From the NCBI GenBank assembly GCA_021815645.1, contig JAKBAB010000004.1, positions 1 through 51,708 on the forward strand: 51,708 nt of DNA, read 5' to 3'. This DNA is from Actinomycetes bacterium. GTDB lineage: Bacteria > Actinomycetota > Acidimicrobiia > Acidimicrobiales > RAAP-2. Every line of letters starts with the position of its first letter. Within the stretch, counting starts at the first letter, position 1. Below, piece after piece: positions 39,985-48,515 of the stretch. A program made the position numbers and the translations under genes. The notes beneath the pieces were generated by a model that worked only from the letters and a program-made list of their open reading frames with translations, did not search any database and was not told where the DNA came from.

Positions 39985-42363
39985 TTACGATTTGGTGACG
40001 ATGGTTCTAGGTGGCGACGGCGCGGAGAAGCCCACGTTGTTCAGTGCACGTACCGTGACGCGGTAGCGCTGGCCGCGACGAAGTCGCGTCACTTTAACGG
40101 TGCGGGTCCCAACGGTGAAGTTAATCCACCGACCCCCCGGGCTGAGCGAGTACTGGTAGCGCGTAATCGGGGGCCCCGTGACGTGGTTCGGTGCTCTAAC
40201 CGTCAAGACGAAACCACCGGAGAGCGGGGTAATCGCGAGGATGGACGGCGCTTCGGGGCGGGGACCGACGACGGCGAGAAAGCTCACCGTCGTCGAGTAG
40301 AGGGTAGTCCCCGCGGCGCTCAAGGTAATGAGAACGCGCTGAGCGAGAGACGACGCGACGTCGAAGGTGACCGATCCGTTCGCGTCACTCGCGAGGTTGA
40401 GCGTGGCGTGACCGACGGTGGTGGAACTGGCCGATTGACCGTCGATGGTTACGACGCCTCCGGGCGCGGCCGCCGACGCGGTTACCGTCGCGCCGCTCGC
40501 GACGGCGCCGGTGCCCAGGTGAAGCGTGGCGTTTACGCTCACGCCGGCGCTTCCGGCGTGAGCACCGCTCGTCACGCTGAAGAGACTGAGACTCGGTGAC
40601 ACGGCCGCCGGGCACAGTCCGGAGATAAATGGCGCGCCGTTGGGACTGCCGAGGCCCGAGGCCATGTCGTAGCCGATTCCGGCGGAGTACTCCCCGACGT
40701 TAAAGAGGTCGTTGTTGCCCGAGGTGACGTCGTTAAAGCCCGTAGCCGCCATCGCGTAGAGCGAGGGGTTTATGAGGCCGAGCCGCGTGCCGCAGGCCTG
40801 CGCGGCGACGGCGACGAGGGCGCTGACGAGCGGGGAGCCGATGGAAGTTCCCCCAATGTTGCCCCACCCACTCGAACAGTTCTGGGTGCACGCCCCGCCC
40901 GGTGCGCCCGTGTAGTACTGAATGAAACCCGTTGAGGGATCGGCCATGACCGAGAGGTCGGGCACCATGCGCATTCCGCCGGTGGCGGCGGTCGTGGTGA
41001 TACCCGGCGCCTGTTGCCAAGCCGGTTGACTCCATAACGTGGAAACGCCGCCGCCGCCGGCTCCGCAGCTGGCCTGAGGACATCCGTCGTTCCAGACGCT
41101 CTGGGTCAGGGGACTCGTGTTCGACACGGTGAGTCCACCGACTCCCGTGACCAGTGGCTGGGAAGCGGGATCGTCCACCGCGAGGGTCGTGGTCGGTGTC
41201 GACGTACTCTCGCAATCCGAGGACCCCTCGTCGCCCGCGGCCGCGACCACGGTTTGACCTTGGGCGGCCATCTCTTCGAAGATCGGTTGCTCGGCCTGCG
41301 CGGCGCCGGCGTTTTGCGGTTCGCAGATCCCCCACGACGTCGTCACCACGGTCGCTACGTCGGCGCTGGCGATCGTGGAGAAGATATCGATGGGGCCGCT
41401 ACCGGACTGGGAACCTTGGTATACGACGAGGTGTGCGCCGGGGGCGAGGACCTGCGACTCTTCCACGTCGAGGGTCGCCTCGTCGGGCGCGCTGCCGGCG
41501 TTATCTAGTGCGGTCGGGCCACCGTCGACGTTCGACGTTACGAGGTTGGGGGTTAGGCCGTAACAGTTGAAGTACGTGGCCACGTCGCCGGGATTGTACG
41601 CGGCCAGTTCGTACACGCCAATGGTTTGCCCGAGGCCGGTATCACCACTGGCCCAAGCCCCGGCGAAGCCGTAGAGCTGAGCCTGTTGTTGCGCGGTGTA
41701 GCCACCGAGGGCGTTGGGCGTAGTGCCCGTGGAACTTCCGGCGCTCGGGCAGGTGGCGGCCGTAGTGGTGTGGGCGCTGAGCAGTGAGTTGGTTACTTCG
41801 GGCGACACGGTGGTGAGTCCCCCGATGCCCACCACGTCGCGCCCGAGGGTGCTCGGCAAGGTGGCCGCACTGAGGAGATGCGCGTCGAGCGTACCGTCGC
41901 TGAGTCGAACGGTCTCAACTCTCGCGTTGAACGCGTTGGCCAGCGCAGTGGTGGACGCGCGAACGTGAAGAATGTTTCCGCCGCGCGAGAGTGGCCCTAC
42001 GGTGACGCCGTGGGCGGTGAGGTAGCGCCGTAACGCCGCGACGACGCGCCCGCTCGCCCCGAAGCGCGCGGCGTACTGCGTGGGGTTGAGGAAGTGGTGA
42101 TAGTTCCTAGACGCCGGGTTCGACACGCTCGCAATAAACGACGACAGTCCTGAGGGATTACGCGAGGCGAGTGCGACGTCGAGGGTCGTGGATATCGCGT
42201 GGTGCACCACCCGGTCGGGGGATACGAGGGCTACGGGTGTCGCGACGACGACGCGCGCGTCGCTCGCTCGCGCACTGGACGCAACGAGGGGCAGAGCTAA
42301 GGCACTAAGAGTAACGGCGAGCGCTAGGACGCCCCCGCGCGACAGAGCTTTAGGTCGAGCCAT
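39985..42363 (-). CDS. S53 (sedolisin/kumamolisin-type) secreted acid peptidase with C-terminal FN3
   Basis: The 792-residue protein has a signal peptide (residues 1-34), an activation prodomain (about 45-200: SNPASRNYHHFLNPTQYAARFG) and the S53 catalytic domain. The S-E-D triad is visible: Glu295 and Asp299 in DEATLDVE, Ser507 in GGTSIGSP, and the oxyanion Asp378 in AAAGDEGSSD. A calcium site follows (FNDVTSGNNDLFNVG... GYDMASGLGSPNG, about 545-575). The tail holds an immunoglobulin-like segment and one FN3 domain (PEAPSILAITPLSGGFVLTV to the end). S53 enzymes act at low pH, so an acidic outer environment is suggested (inference). TAGGCT lies seven bases before the ATG. Confidence 0.95.
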   Translation of the reverse strand: MARPKALSRGGVLALAVTLSALALPLVASSARASDARVVVATPVALVSPDRVVHHAISTTLDVALASRNPSGLSSFIASVSNPASRNYHHFLNPTQYAARFGASGRVVAALRRYLTAHGVTVGPLSRGGNILHVRASTTALANAFNARVETVRLSDGTLDAHLLSAATLPSTLGRDVVGIGGLTTVSPEVTNSLLSAHTTTAATCPSAGSSTGTTPNALGGYTAQQQAQLYGFAGAWASGDTGLGQTIGVYELAAYNPGDVATYFNCYGLTPNLVTSNVDGGPTALDNAGSAPDEATLDVEESQVLAPGAHLVVYQGSQSGSGPIDIFSTIASADVATVVTTSWGICEPQNAGAAQAEQPIFEEMAAQGQTVVAAAGDEGSSDCESTSTPTTTLAVDDPASQPLVTGVGGLTVSNTSPLTQSVWNDGCPQASCGAGGGGVSTLWSQPAWQQAPGITTTAATGGMRMVPDLSVMADPSTGFIQYYTGAPGGACTQNCSSGWGNIGGTSIGSPLVSALVAVAAQACGTRLGLINPSLYAMAATGFNDVTSGNNDLFNVGEYSAGIGYDMASGLGSPNGAPFISGLCPAAVSPSLSLFSVTSGAHAGSAGVSVNATLHLGTGAVASGATVTASAAAPGGVVTIDGQSASSTTVGHATLNLASDANGSVTFDVASSLAQRVLITLSAAGTTLYSTTVSFLAVVGPRPEAPSILAITPLSGGFVLTVRAPNHVTGPPITRYQYSLSPGGRWINFTVGTRTVKVTRLRRGQRYRVTVRALNNVGFSAPSPPRTIVTKS

Positions 42364-42370
42364 AGCCTTC

Positions 42371-42376
42371 AGCCTA
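42371..42376 (-). promoter_or_regulatory. -10 box TAGGCT for the S53 peptidase gene
   Basis: On the minus strand TAGGCT is followed by seven bases (containing GAAGG) and ATG 42363. Confidence 0.5.
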
Positions 42377-42435
42377 CGAATACCAGGAGTGGTCCGAGCG
42401 GGCAGCCACCTTAAGAGTTGTCGCTACGTGCGTTT

Positions 42436-42939
42436 TTATTCGGCGCCGTATCCGGCGCGCCGGTAGTGCTCGGCGAGATCTCCGCACTCCGCGCAGACCC
42501 GCTCGGGTACAACGCCCGCGCGTATGAGCCAGCCAAAGATGGTGCAACCTACACAGACGCCGCCGAGGCCCTCGAGGAGCGCTGCTCCGATGAGGGGTAG
42601 CAGGATCCAACGGGCGTCGAGCCAGCTAGCACTCAACCACGTGACCGTGGCGGCGAGAGTAAAGGCCAACCCCAGGGTCTGGGCGAACCGCTTAGGGGGT
42701 CCGGGAACCGACTTCACCCAGCCAGGAAATAGCCTCGGACCGGTCACAACGGCGACCCGTCCGAGGGGCGAGTATCTAGGACCCCCCGCCACGCGCGCGA
42801 GGAATCCGTAGGTGAGTACGAGGAGAAGCCACGCCTGCCCCGAGAGAAAAGTGACCAAGGACAGGCTCACGACGCCGAGAGCGACGGTGCGTGCGGCCGC
42901 GTCGTTCACCGGGTTCGGAAAGGCGAAGAACCTCTTCAT
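42436..42939 (-). CDS. DUF4395 integral membrane protein
   Basis: The 167-residue protein follows the DUF4395 pattern: FFAFPNPVNDAAARTVALGVVSLSL at the N-terminus, then four hydrophobic segments, GFLARVAGGPRYSPLGRVAV in the first loop, GPPKRFAQTLGLAFTLAATVTWL, and a cysteine-bearing GGVCVGCTIFGWLIRAGVV helix near the end, followed by a VCAECGD tail. The CVGC motif recalls the thiol pairs of DUF4395 proteins encoded beside thioredoxin-like genes, so a redox link is possible (inference), though no thioredoxin gene is adjacent. A dyad with an embedded -10 box overlaps its start. Confidence 0.9.
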   Translation of the reverse strand: MKRFFAFPNPVNDAAARTVALGVVSLSLVTFLSGQAWLLLVLTYGFLARVAGGPRYSPLGRVAVVTGPRLFPGWVKSVPGPPKRFAQTLGLAFTLAATVTWLSASWLDARWILLPLIGAALLEGLGGVCVGCTIFGWLIRAGVVPERVCAECGDLAEHYRRAGYGAE

Positions 42940-42959
42940 TCCACAAACTCTAGTGGAAT
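42938..42959. promoter_or_regulatory. dyad operator around the -10 box of the DUF4395 gene
   Basis: ATTCCAC (42938-42944) and GTGGAAT (42953-42959) are perfect inverted repeats eight bases apart. The spacer holds TAGAGT (42947-42952, minus strand), seven bases before ATG 42939. A regulator on this site would cover both -10 box and start codon; a hairpin hiding the start is also conceivable. Confidence 0.55.
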
Positions 42960-43135
42960 TATCAACAATCCACTCGCCCGAGCTAACGACTCAGAACGGC
43001 TCTGGCCGACTACCACGGTCACCGAGTTTCGTCAGTGTCGCGCGGACGGTGAGGGCGGAAGTGGTTACTACTCTACGTACATGTACCAAGTGGGGTGCGT
43101 TCGCGCGCATCCGCGACGCAGGAGTTTAATTCACC

Positions 43136-43141
43136 TACATT
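43136..43141 (+). promoter_or_regulatory. -10 box TACATT, near-leaderless start for NUDIX gene
   Basis: TACATT is followed by seven bases and GTG 43149. A second box, TACTCT (43069-43074), lies six bases before ATG 43081 in a different frame. Confidence 0.45.
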
Positions 43142-43148
43142 TAGCGAC

Positions 43149-43613
43149 GTGCACCTCTTGAGTGGCGAGCTGATCGTTCCCCACGACGCGCCCGTCGACC
43201 TCATCCGCGCCGCCGGGGGCGTCGTGACCCGTCGCAACACTCGCGGACGCGTTGAGGTCGCGTGCATCTACCGCGAGTCGCGCGGAGACTGGACTTTCCC
43301 CAAGGGCAAGCTCGAGCCCGGCGAGTCCTTCGAGGAGGGGGCGCTCCGTGAGGTCTACGAGGAGACGGGTATGCGCTGTCGGGTCGAAAGGTTCATCGCG
43401 ACGACGAACTACACCCACCGAAAGGGCCGACCGAAAATTGTCGTGTACTACCTCATGAGCGTCCTCGACGGTGATTTCGTCGCGAACGACGAGGTCGACG
43501 AACTGGTTTGGCTAGCGATCGAGGAAGTTCGGTCACACCTCACGTGGGAGCGCGACCAAGAGTTATTCGACCTCGTTCTCGACTCCCCCGATTTTCGGGC
43601 GCGAGCCAGTTAA
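43149..43613 (+). CDS. NUDIX hydrolase
   Basis: The 154-residue protein has a complete NUDIX box, GKLEPGESFEEGALREVYEETGM, here named by its invariant G, E, RE, EE and G positions. It starts with VDLIRAAGGVVTRRNTRGRVEVACIYR and has RESRGDWTFPKGKL just before the box, as in MutT/DIPP-type hydrolases of diphosphorylated small molecules; the substrate is unknown. The C-terminal EVDELVWLAIEEVRSHLTWERDQELFDLVL is the usual end helix. GTG 43149 is preferred because of the -10 box at 43136; GTG 43095 is an in-frame alternative. Confidence 0.93.
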   Translation: MHLLSGELIVPHDAPVDLIRAAGGVVTRRNTRGRVEVACIYRESRGDWTFPKGKLEPGESFEEGALREVYEETGMRCRVERFIATTNYTHRKGRPKIVVYYLMSVLDGDFVANDEVDELVWLAIEEVRSHLTWERDQELFDLVLDSPDFRARAS

Positions 43614-43759
43614 CTGCGCCGTAAGGTGACCCACCGCTGGCTCAGTCGAGATCGGTTACCCGAAGACGGGGACGGTCCGGCGAGGAAGGGTCGATGACGA
43701 TTCGTGGCCACGACGTCTGCGACGGCGTCGCCGTGAGGATTTGAGTAGGCTCTCTATAG

Positions 43760-43853
43760 GGAGAGGTGGGTGAGTTCGGTTTAAACCACATTCCTGCTAA
43801 GAATGCGGCCTGCGAAAGTGGGCCCGAGGGTTCAAATCCCTCCCTCTCCGCCA
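43760..43853 (+). tRNA. tRNA-Ser (anticodon GCU)
   Basis: Acceptor GGAGAGG pairs with CCTCTCC, the anticodon loop is CTGCTAA with anticodon GCT in the stem CATTC/GAATG, the variable arm is long, and the T arm is GAGGGTTCAAATCCCTC. Discriminator G and CCA (43851-43853) are encoded. TAGGCT at 43746-43751 is a likely -10 box. Confidence 0.95.
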
Positions 43854-43897
43854 ATTAATACCGAGTAGCTCGCTCGGCGTCGACTTTGAGGAGTGCT

Positions 43898-45205
43898 GTG
43901 CGGTACTGGATCGAGACGTTGGGGTGCCCGAAGAATCTCGTCGACTCGGAGAAGTTGGCCGGACTCTTGATCGCCCAGGGGTACGCCCCGGCCGTCGCCC
44001 CCGAGGGAGCCGACCTCGTCGTCGCCAACACCTGCGCGTTCATTGAGGCCGCTCGGGCGGAGTCGATTGAAACGGTGCTGGACCTCGCCGAGCGAAAGCG
44101 AAGCGACGCGCGACTTGTCGTAACGGGCTGCATGGCCGAACGTTACGGTACCGAGCTCGCCGAAGCCTTGCCCGAGGTCGATCGCGTCGTCGGTTTCGGA
44201 CAGAGCCTCACCGACTCGTCCCCCGCGGCCACGCCCGTCGCGTTGCGACCCTCGGTCACGTCGTCCTTCGATCTGCTGAACCTGCCCCGTCCGGCCGCGA
44301 ACGCCCCGTGGGCGTACCTAAAGATCGCCGAAGGTTGCGATCGACGGTGCGGGTTCTGCGCGATTCCATCCTTTCGGGGCGACCAGCGTTCGCGCTCGAG
44401 CGAAGACGTGCTCGCGGAGGCGCGCACGCTCGTCGCGGACGGAGTGAAGGAGATCGTCCTGATCGCCCAGGACTTGGCCAGTTGGGGCCACGACCGACGC
44501 CGGCACGACCGCGGCGAGCCCCTCGAGGCGCTCGACCACGCCCATAACCAGCCACTCGTCGAGCTAACGCGGGCCCTCGCGCGCGAGGTCGATCGGGTGC
44601 GCCTGCTCTACCTCTACCCGTCGGGACTCACCGAAGAGCTCATCGGGGCCATTATCGAAACGGGCGTGGCGTACTTCGATCTCTCCCTGCAGCACGCCTC
44701 GCGCCCACTGCTACGCGCGATGCGGCGCTGGGGCGACGGCGCACGGTTCCTAGAGCGCATCGCGAGGATTCGCGCGGCCGAGCCCGAGGCGGCCTTTCGA
44801 TCTTCTTTCATCGTGGGCTACCCCGGGGAGACGGAGGACGACCAACGCGTGCTACTCGACTTTCTCGACGAGGCGCAGCTCGATTGGGCCGGTTTCTTCA
44901 CCTTTTCTCCCGAATTGGGCACGCACGCCTACGACCTCGACGAAACGGTCAACTCCGAGTTGGCGCTCGAGCGACTGCGCGAACTCTCCGAACGGCAAGA
45001 CGCCATTACGGCCGCGCGGCGCGACCGCCTCGTGGGCACCCGGGCGAAGGTCCTCGTAGACCGGATCGGAATCGGGCGAAGTTATCGCGAGTGCCCAGAA
45101 ATCGACGGCGTCATTATCGTGGACTCGTCCCTTAGCGTGGGCTCGATGGTCGATTGCGACATCACAGCCAGTCGAGGAGTCGATCTAGTCGCGGTGGCCC
45201 GATGA
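43898..45205 (+). CDS. rimO: ribosomal protein uS12 methylthiotransferase RimO
   Basis: RimO adds a methylthio group to the beta-carbon of an aspartate in ribosomal protein uS12, using two iron-sulfur clusters. Counted from GTG 43898 the N-terminal cluster cysteines are in TLGCPKN (Cys10), NTCAFI (Cys46) and TGCMAER (Cys78); GCPKN separates RimO from MiaB (GCQMN). The radical-SAM triad is GCDRRCGFCAIPSFRG (Cys147, 151, 154). SFIVGYPGETEDD and a C-terminal TRAM domain (LVGTRAKVLVDRIG... ) complete it. GAGGAG at 43888-43893 decides the start. The stop overlaps pgsA by ATGA. Confidence 0.95.
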   Translation: MRYWIETLGCPKNLVDSEKLAGLLIAQGYAPAVAPEGADLVVANTCAFIEAARAESIETVLDLAERKRSDARLVVTGCMAERYGTELAEALPEVDRVVGFGQSLTDSSPAATPVALRPSVTSSFDLLNLPRPAANAPWAYLKIAEGCDRRCGFCAIPSFRGDQRSRSSEDVLAEARTLVADGVKEIVLIAQDLASWGHDRRRHDRGEPLEALDHAHNQPLVELTRALAREVDRVRLLYLYPSGLTEELIGAIIETGVAYFDLSLQHASRPLLRAMRRWGDGARFLERIARIRAAEPEAAFRSSFIVGYPGETEDDQRVLLDFLDEAQLDWAGFFTFSPELGTHAYDLDETVNSELALERLRELSERQDAITAARRDRLVGTRAKVLVDRIGIGRSYRECPEIDGVIIVDSSLSVGSMVDCDITASRGVDLVAVAR

Positions 45206-45774
45206 GTGGCGATCGGACGTACGGGCCCACGGCCCTCCTAACGCCCGCGAACTCGCTGACGGCGTTTCGCCTCGTTATCGCGCCACTGTTTATCTACCTA
45301 ATCGTCGTCGACCGGATCTCGTGGTGGACGACGGTCGTGGGTCTTTCGGTCGCGGCGTCGGACTACTTTGACGGTATCGTGGCCCGCCGTCAAGGAACGA
45401 CGACGTCGGGGGCGTTCCTCGATCCCTTGGCCGACAAGGTCGTGGTGCTCGGGGGACTGTACGCGATTGTGCTGGCGCGTCCGCACGGAATTAGCTTCTT
45501 CATCGCTCCGGCCATCATCATTACCGTCCGTGAGATAGCCATGAGCGTCTATCGCTCTCGGGCCGCGCGAGGCGGTCACTCCATTCCCGCCAGTCGTTTG
45601 GCTAAGTGGAAAACCTTCGCCCAAGACTGGGCCATAGGTCTCTGCGTCCTGCCCTTCACCGGCCACCACCTGGCTTACGCGTTCGTCGCGATCTGGGTCG
45701 CGGTGGCGCTGACCGTTTACACCGGAGCGCAGTACTTCTTAGAGGGGCGAAAGATCGTGGCCCGTGCGAGTTGA
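45202..45774 (+). CDS. pgsA: CDP-diacylglycerol-glycerol-3-phosphate phosphatidyltransferase
   Basis: The enzyme commits CDP-diacylglycerol to phosphatidylglycerol phosphate in the membrane. The 190-residue protein has about four to five hydrophobic segments and the CDP-alcohol phosphotransferase signature SDYFDGIVARRQGTTTSGAFLDPLADK, with all four aspartates. LTAFRLVIAPLFIYLIV forms the first helix. The ATG at 45202 overlaps the rimO stop (45202-45205), so this start is preferred over the longer frame from 45154. The cinA gene begins 11 bases before this gene ends, continuing the coupled operon. Confidence 0.95.
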   Translation: MSGDRTYGPTALLTPANSLTAFRLVIAPLFIYLIVVDRISWWTTVVGLSVAASDYFDGIVARRQGTTTSGAFLDPLADKVVVLGGLYAIVLARPHGISFFIAPAIIITVREIAMSVYRSRAARGGHSIPASRLAKWKTFAQDWAIGLCVLPFTGHHLAYAFVAIWVAVALTVYTGAQYFLEGRKIVARAS

Positions 45775-47023
45775 GATCGTCGCGGTGGGCACGGAACTCC
45801 TCCTCGGTCAGATCGCCGATACGAACTCCCAGTGGCTCGCGGAGCGACTCGCCGCGCACGGAATCTCGTCGCATTTTCACCAGCACGTGGGGGACAACCA
45901 CGAGCGAATCGTCCTAGCGTTTCGCACCGCCCTGGCGCGCAGTGACGCGCTAATCGTCTGCGGGGGACTGGGCCCCACCCAAGACGACATCACCCGCGAA
46001 GCCCTGTCGGCGGTCATGAATCAGCCGCTCGAACGCGACGACGACGTCGTCGAAGAGATACGACGGATGTTCAGCGCGCGCAATCGTGAGATGCCTGAGA
46101 ACAACTTGCGTCAAGCCGACGCGCCCCGGGGGGCGACGAGAATCGCGCCCACGCGAGGAACGGCCCCGGGCCTCATCTGCGCGCTCGGTCAGAAAGTCAT
46201 CTACGCCCTGCCCGGGGTACCTTACGAACTGAGCGAAATGTTCGAGCGGGCGGTACTACCCGACCTCGAGGAACGTCAGCGCCAACGAGGTCACCGAGGC
46301 GTAATCGCGAGTCGAGTTCTAAAGACTTGGGGAACGAGCGAGTCCGCGTTGGCCGAGGCGCTGTCGGGGCGCTTCGAAGCGCTCACCGGCGGCGGGGAAG
46401 TGACAATCGCCTTTTTGGCCTCGGGCATCGAGGGGATCAAGGTACGCCTCACCGCGAGGGGTGACGACCTCGCCCAGGTCGAAGAACGACTGCGCGGCGA
46501 AGAGGGACGCGTGCGCGAACTCATCACCGAGCGTTTCGGCGACATCATCTTCGCCGTAGATAACCAGACGATGGAGGACGTCGTAGCCGACGCCCTCGCC
46601 TCGCGGGGGTGGTCGTTGGCGGTGGCCGAATCACTGACGGGGGGCCTCATCGCCAGCCGCCTCGTCAACGTCGCGGGTGCGTCGAACTGGTTCCGCGGAG
46701 GAGTGGTGAGTTACGCCTCGTCGGTAAAGTTCGATCTTCTCGGCGTTGACGTGGGGCCGGTAGTCAGTGCGTCAGCGGCGCAACAGATGGCGAGCGGCGT
46801 TCGCGCTCTGTTGGGCGCGACGTGCGCGATCTCGGTGACGGGGGTCGCTGGACCGAAGGAGCAAGACGGCCACCGGCCCGGAACTGTCTTCGTGGGGCTG
46901 GACGTTGCGGGTTCAGTCGATCACACCACGTTGCACCTCCCGGGCGATCGTCCGCGCGTTCGTGCCTACAGTGCGATTAGTGCCTTAGATTTCCTACGTC
47001 GAGCCCTCGCTCGAACACCCTAG
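45764..47023 (+). CDS. cinA: competence/damage-inducible protein CinA (nicotinamide-nucleotide amidohydrolase type)
   Basis: The 419-residue protein has the N-terminal MoaB/MogA-like COG1058 domain (GTELLLGQIADTNSQWLAERLA, ALIVCGGLGPTQDDITREAL, ALPGVPYELSEMFE) and the C-terminal PncC-like NMN deamidase domain (LAVAESLTGGLIASRLVNVAGASNWFRGGVVSYASSVK, ISVTGVAGP). Such proteins recycle pyridine nucleotides; the link with competence and recA is historical and positional. It starts at GTG 45764, overlapping pgsA by 11 bases. recA normally follows closely in many actinobacteria; here a serine-hydrolase gene sits between. Confidence 0.95.
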   Translation: MRVEIVAVGTELLLGQIADTNSQWLAERLAAHGISSHFHQHVGDNHERIVLAFRTALARSDALIVCGGLGPTQDDITREALSAVMNQPLERDDDVVEEIRRMFSARNREMPENNLRQADAPRGATRIAPTRGTAPGLICALGQKVIYALPGVPYELSEMFERAVLPDLEERQRQRGHRGVIASRVLKTWGTSESALAEALSGRFEALTGGGEVTIAFLASGIEGIKVRLTARGDDLAQVEERLRGEEGRVRELITERFGDIIFAVDNQTMEDVVADALASRGWSLAVAESLTGGLIASRLVNVAGASNWFRGGVVSYASSVKFDLLGVDVGPVVSASAAQQMASGVRALLGATCAISVTGVAGPKEQDGHRPGTVFVGLDVAGSVDHTTLHLPGDRPRVRAYSAISALDFLRRALARTP

Positions 47024-47026
47024 CGT
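47021..47026 (+). promoter_or_regulatory. -10-like box TAGCGT for serine hydrolase gene
   Basis: TAGCGT overlaps the cinA stop and lies 24 bases before GTG 47051, giving a short leader of about 18 bases. Confidence 0.35.
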
Positions 47027-47050
47027 CGTGGGAACCGAAGGGCGGGTCAC

Positions 47051-48283
47051 GTGTCGTCACTTGCGCTAAAGGAGGAGCCGGAGTCTTTCGGTTTCTCGCG
47101 AGAGAGGTTGGAGCGGGTGTCGCGTCATTTCGATCACTACGTCGACGATCAAAAAGTTGCTGGGTGGTTGGCGACGATTTCGCGGGGAGATCAGTTGGTG
47201 TGGTGCGGTTCGGGGGGACATCGAGATCGTGAGCGATCACTCGAGGTCACCGACGACACCCTATGGCGGATCTATTCGATGACCAAGCCCGTAACCGCGG
47301 TCGCAGTAATGATGCTTCACGAAGAGGGTCACTTCGAACTGGACGACGACGTTGGTCAGTGGATTGAAGCACTGCGTGCACCACGCGTGTGGACCGGTGG
47401 GACGGCGAGCTCACCCGAGACTACGGCGACTCGCGGGCCCGTAACGGTCCGCCACCTTCTCACTCACACCAGTGGACTTACTTACGGTTTCAATTTCCAG
47501 CACCCCGTCGACGCGATCTACCGAGACCGCGGTTACGACTTCGGCGGCGGCGGACGGGGAGTGGACCTCGTCGGGGCGGTCAACGATTGGTGCAGCGCTC
47601 CGCTCCTCTTCGAGCCGGGAACCCACTGGAACTACTCCGTCTCCTTCGACGTTCTCGGCTGGCTCGTGGAGCGGTGGAGTGGACGGCCGCTAGACGTCTT
47701 CGTGAACGAGAGGATCCTTAGACCTTTGGCCATGACCGACACGCACTGGTGGTGTGCGCCGGAAAAACTCGATCGGCTCGCGATGCTCTACGTGGCGAGT
47801 GACTCGCAGTCAAGGGCCGCGGAACGTCTCGCGAAAAAGGCCACGAGAGAACCCCGGTGGCTAGGCGGCGGTGGCGGACTTCTTTCGAGCGCGTCGGACT
47901 ATCTGCGCTTTATGACCATGCTCCTTCGCGGCGGCTCCGTCGGTGACACCCGCCTCCTGTCCCGGGCGACGGTGTCGTCAATGACCGAGAGCCACTTGCC
48001 CGAAGGCGCTGACATTAACTCGTTGTTGATGGAGGGCCTCTCCAACCCCAGCCGAACGGGATTGGGTTACGGACTGGGGTTCTCCGTTGTCATCGATCCA
48101 CGGCGAAGCGAAGGCGTCGCGACCGTTGGAACTTACGCGTGGGGCGGGGCCGCCTCGACCATCTTTTGGGTAGATCCAGCCGAGGATCTGACGGTAGCGT
48201 TCTACACCCAACTACTACCGAGTGGGACCTACCCAATTCGACGTGAAATGGAGAGCCTCGTATACGCGGCGATGGTCGACTAA
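47051..48283 (+). CDS. beta-lactamase-fold serine hydrolase (EstB/class C type)
   Basis: The 410-residue protein belongs to the Beta-lactamase (PF00144) group that includes esterases and D-peptidases. The nucleophile motif is SMTK (Ser76, Lys79), in WRIYSMTKPVTAVAVMMLHEEG. The tyrosine motif is HWNYSVSFDVLGWLVE, matching the YSVATDVLG form of EstB-like esterases, and the C-terminal GYGLGFSVV and FYTQLLPSG regions complete the fold. No signal peptide is seen, so it is probably cytoplasmic and not a resistance beta-lactamase. It interrupts the cinA-recA neighbourhood. Confidence 0.93.
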   Translation: MSSLALKEEPESFGFSRERLERVSRHFDHYVDDQKVAGWLATISRGDQLVWCGSGGHRDRERSLEVTDDTLWRIYSMTKPVTAVAVMMLHEEGHFELDDDVGQWIEALRAPRVWTGGTASSPETTATRGPVTVRHLLTHTSGLTYGFNFQHPVDAIYRDRGYDFGGGGRGVDLVGAVNDWCSAPLLFEPGTHWNYSVSFDVLGWLVERWSGRPLDVFVNERILRPLAMTDTHWWCAPEKLDRLAMLYVASDSQSRAAERLAKKATREPRWLGGGGGLLSSASDYLRFMTMLLRGGSVGDTRLLSRATVSSMTESHLPEGADINSLLMEGLSNPSRTGLGYGLGFSVVIDPRRSEGVATVGTYAWGGAASTIFWVDPAEDLTVAFYTQLLPSGTYPIRREMESLVYAAMVD

Positions 48284-48413
48284 CCCGGTCCGCTGTCCAA
48301 AGAGAAGGGCCGCTCGCGTCACCCACCGTCCATGAGTTCTGGGAGAGTCGCCCGTCGTTCGTCTTTCTTAGAGGGGTCTCGCGGCCGCTCGGGCGGACCG
48401 AAAGGATGTCCGC

Positions 48414-48431
48414 TACGAACAGGTGTTCGTA
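48414..48431. promoter_or_regulatory. LexA (SOS) box of recA
   Basis: TACGAAC (48414-48420), AGGT, GTTCGTA (48425-48431) is a perfect palindrome with the actinobacterial SOS core GAAC-N4-GTTC. A -10-like TACACT follows at 48433-48438, so bound LexA would cover the promoter. The upstream 130 bases hold no gene. Confidence 0.85.
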
Positions 48432-48515
48432 GTACACTCGAGCGGAGTAGTCCGACCGATGTTACAGCGGGTACGTAGCGTGCCCGTCGTGAAGAACAAG
48501 ATGAAGGAGACAGCG

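Noticed and set aside
43642..43854. Minus-strand ORF opposite tRNA-Ser(GCU)
   Set aside because: It is the antisense reading of the tRNA gene (EREGFEPS pattern) and has no other support.
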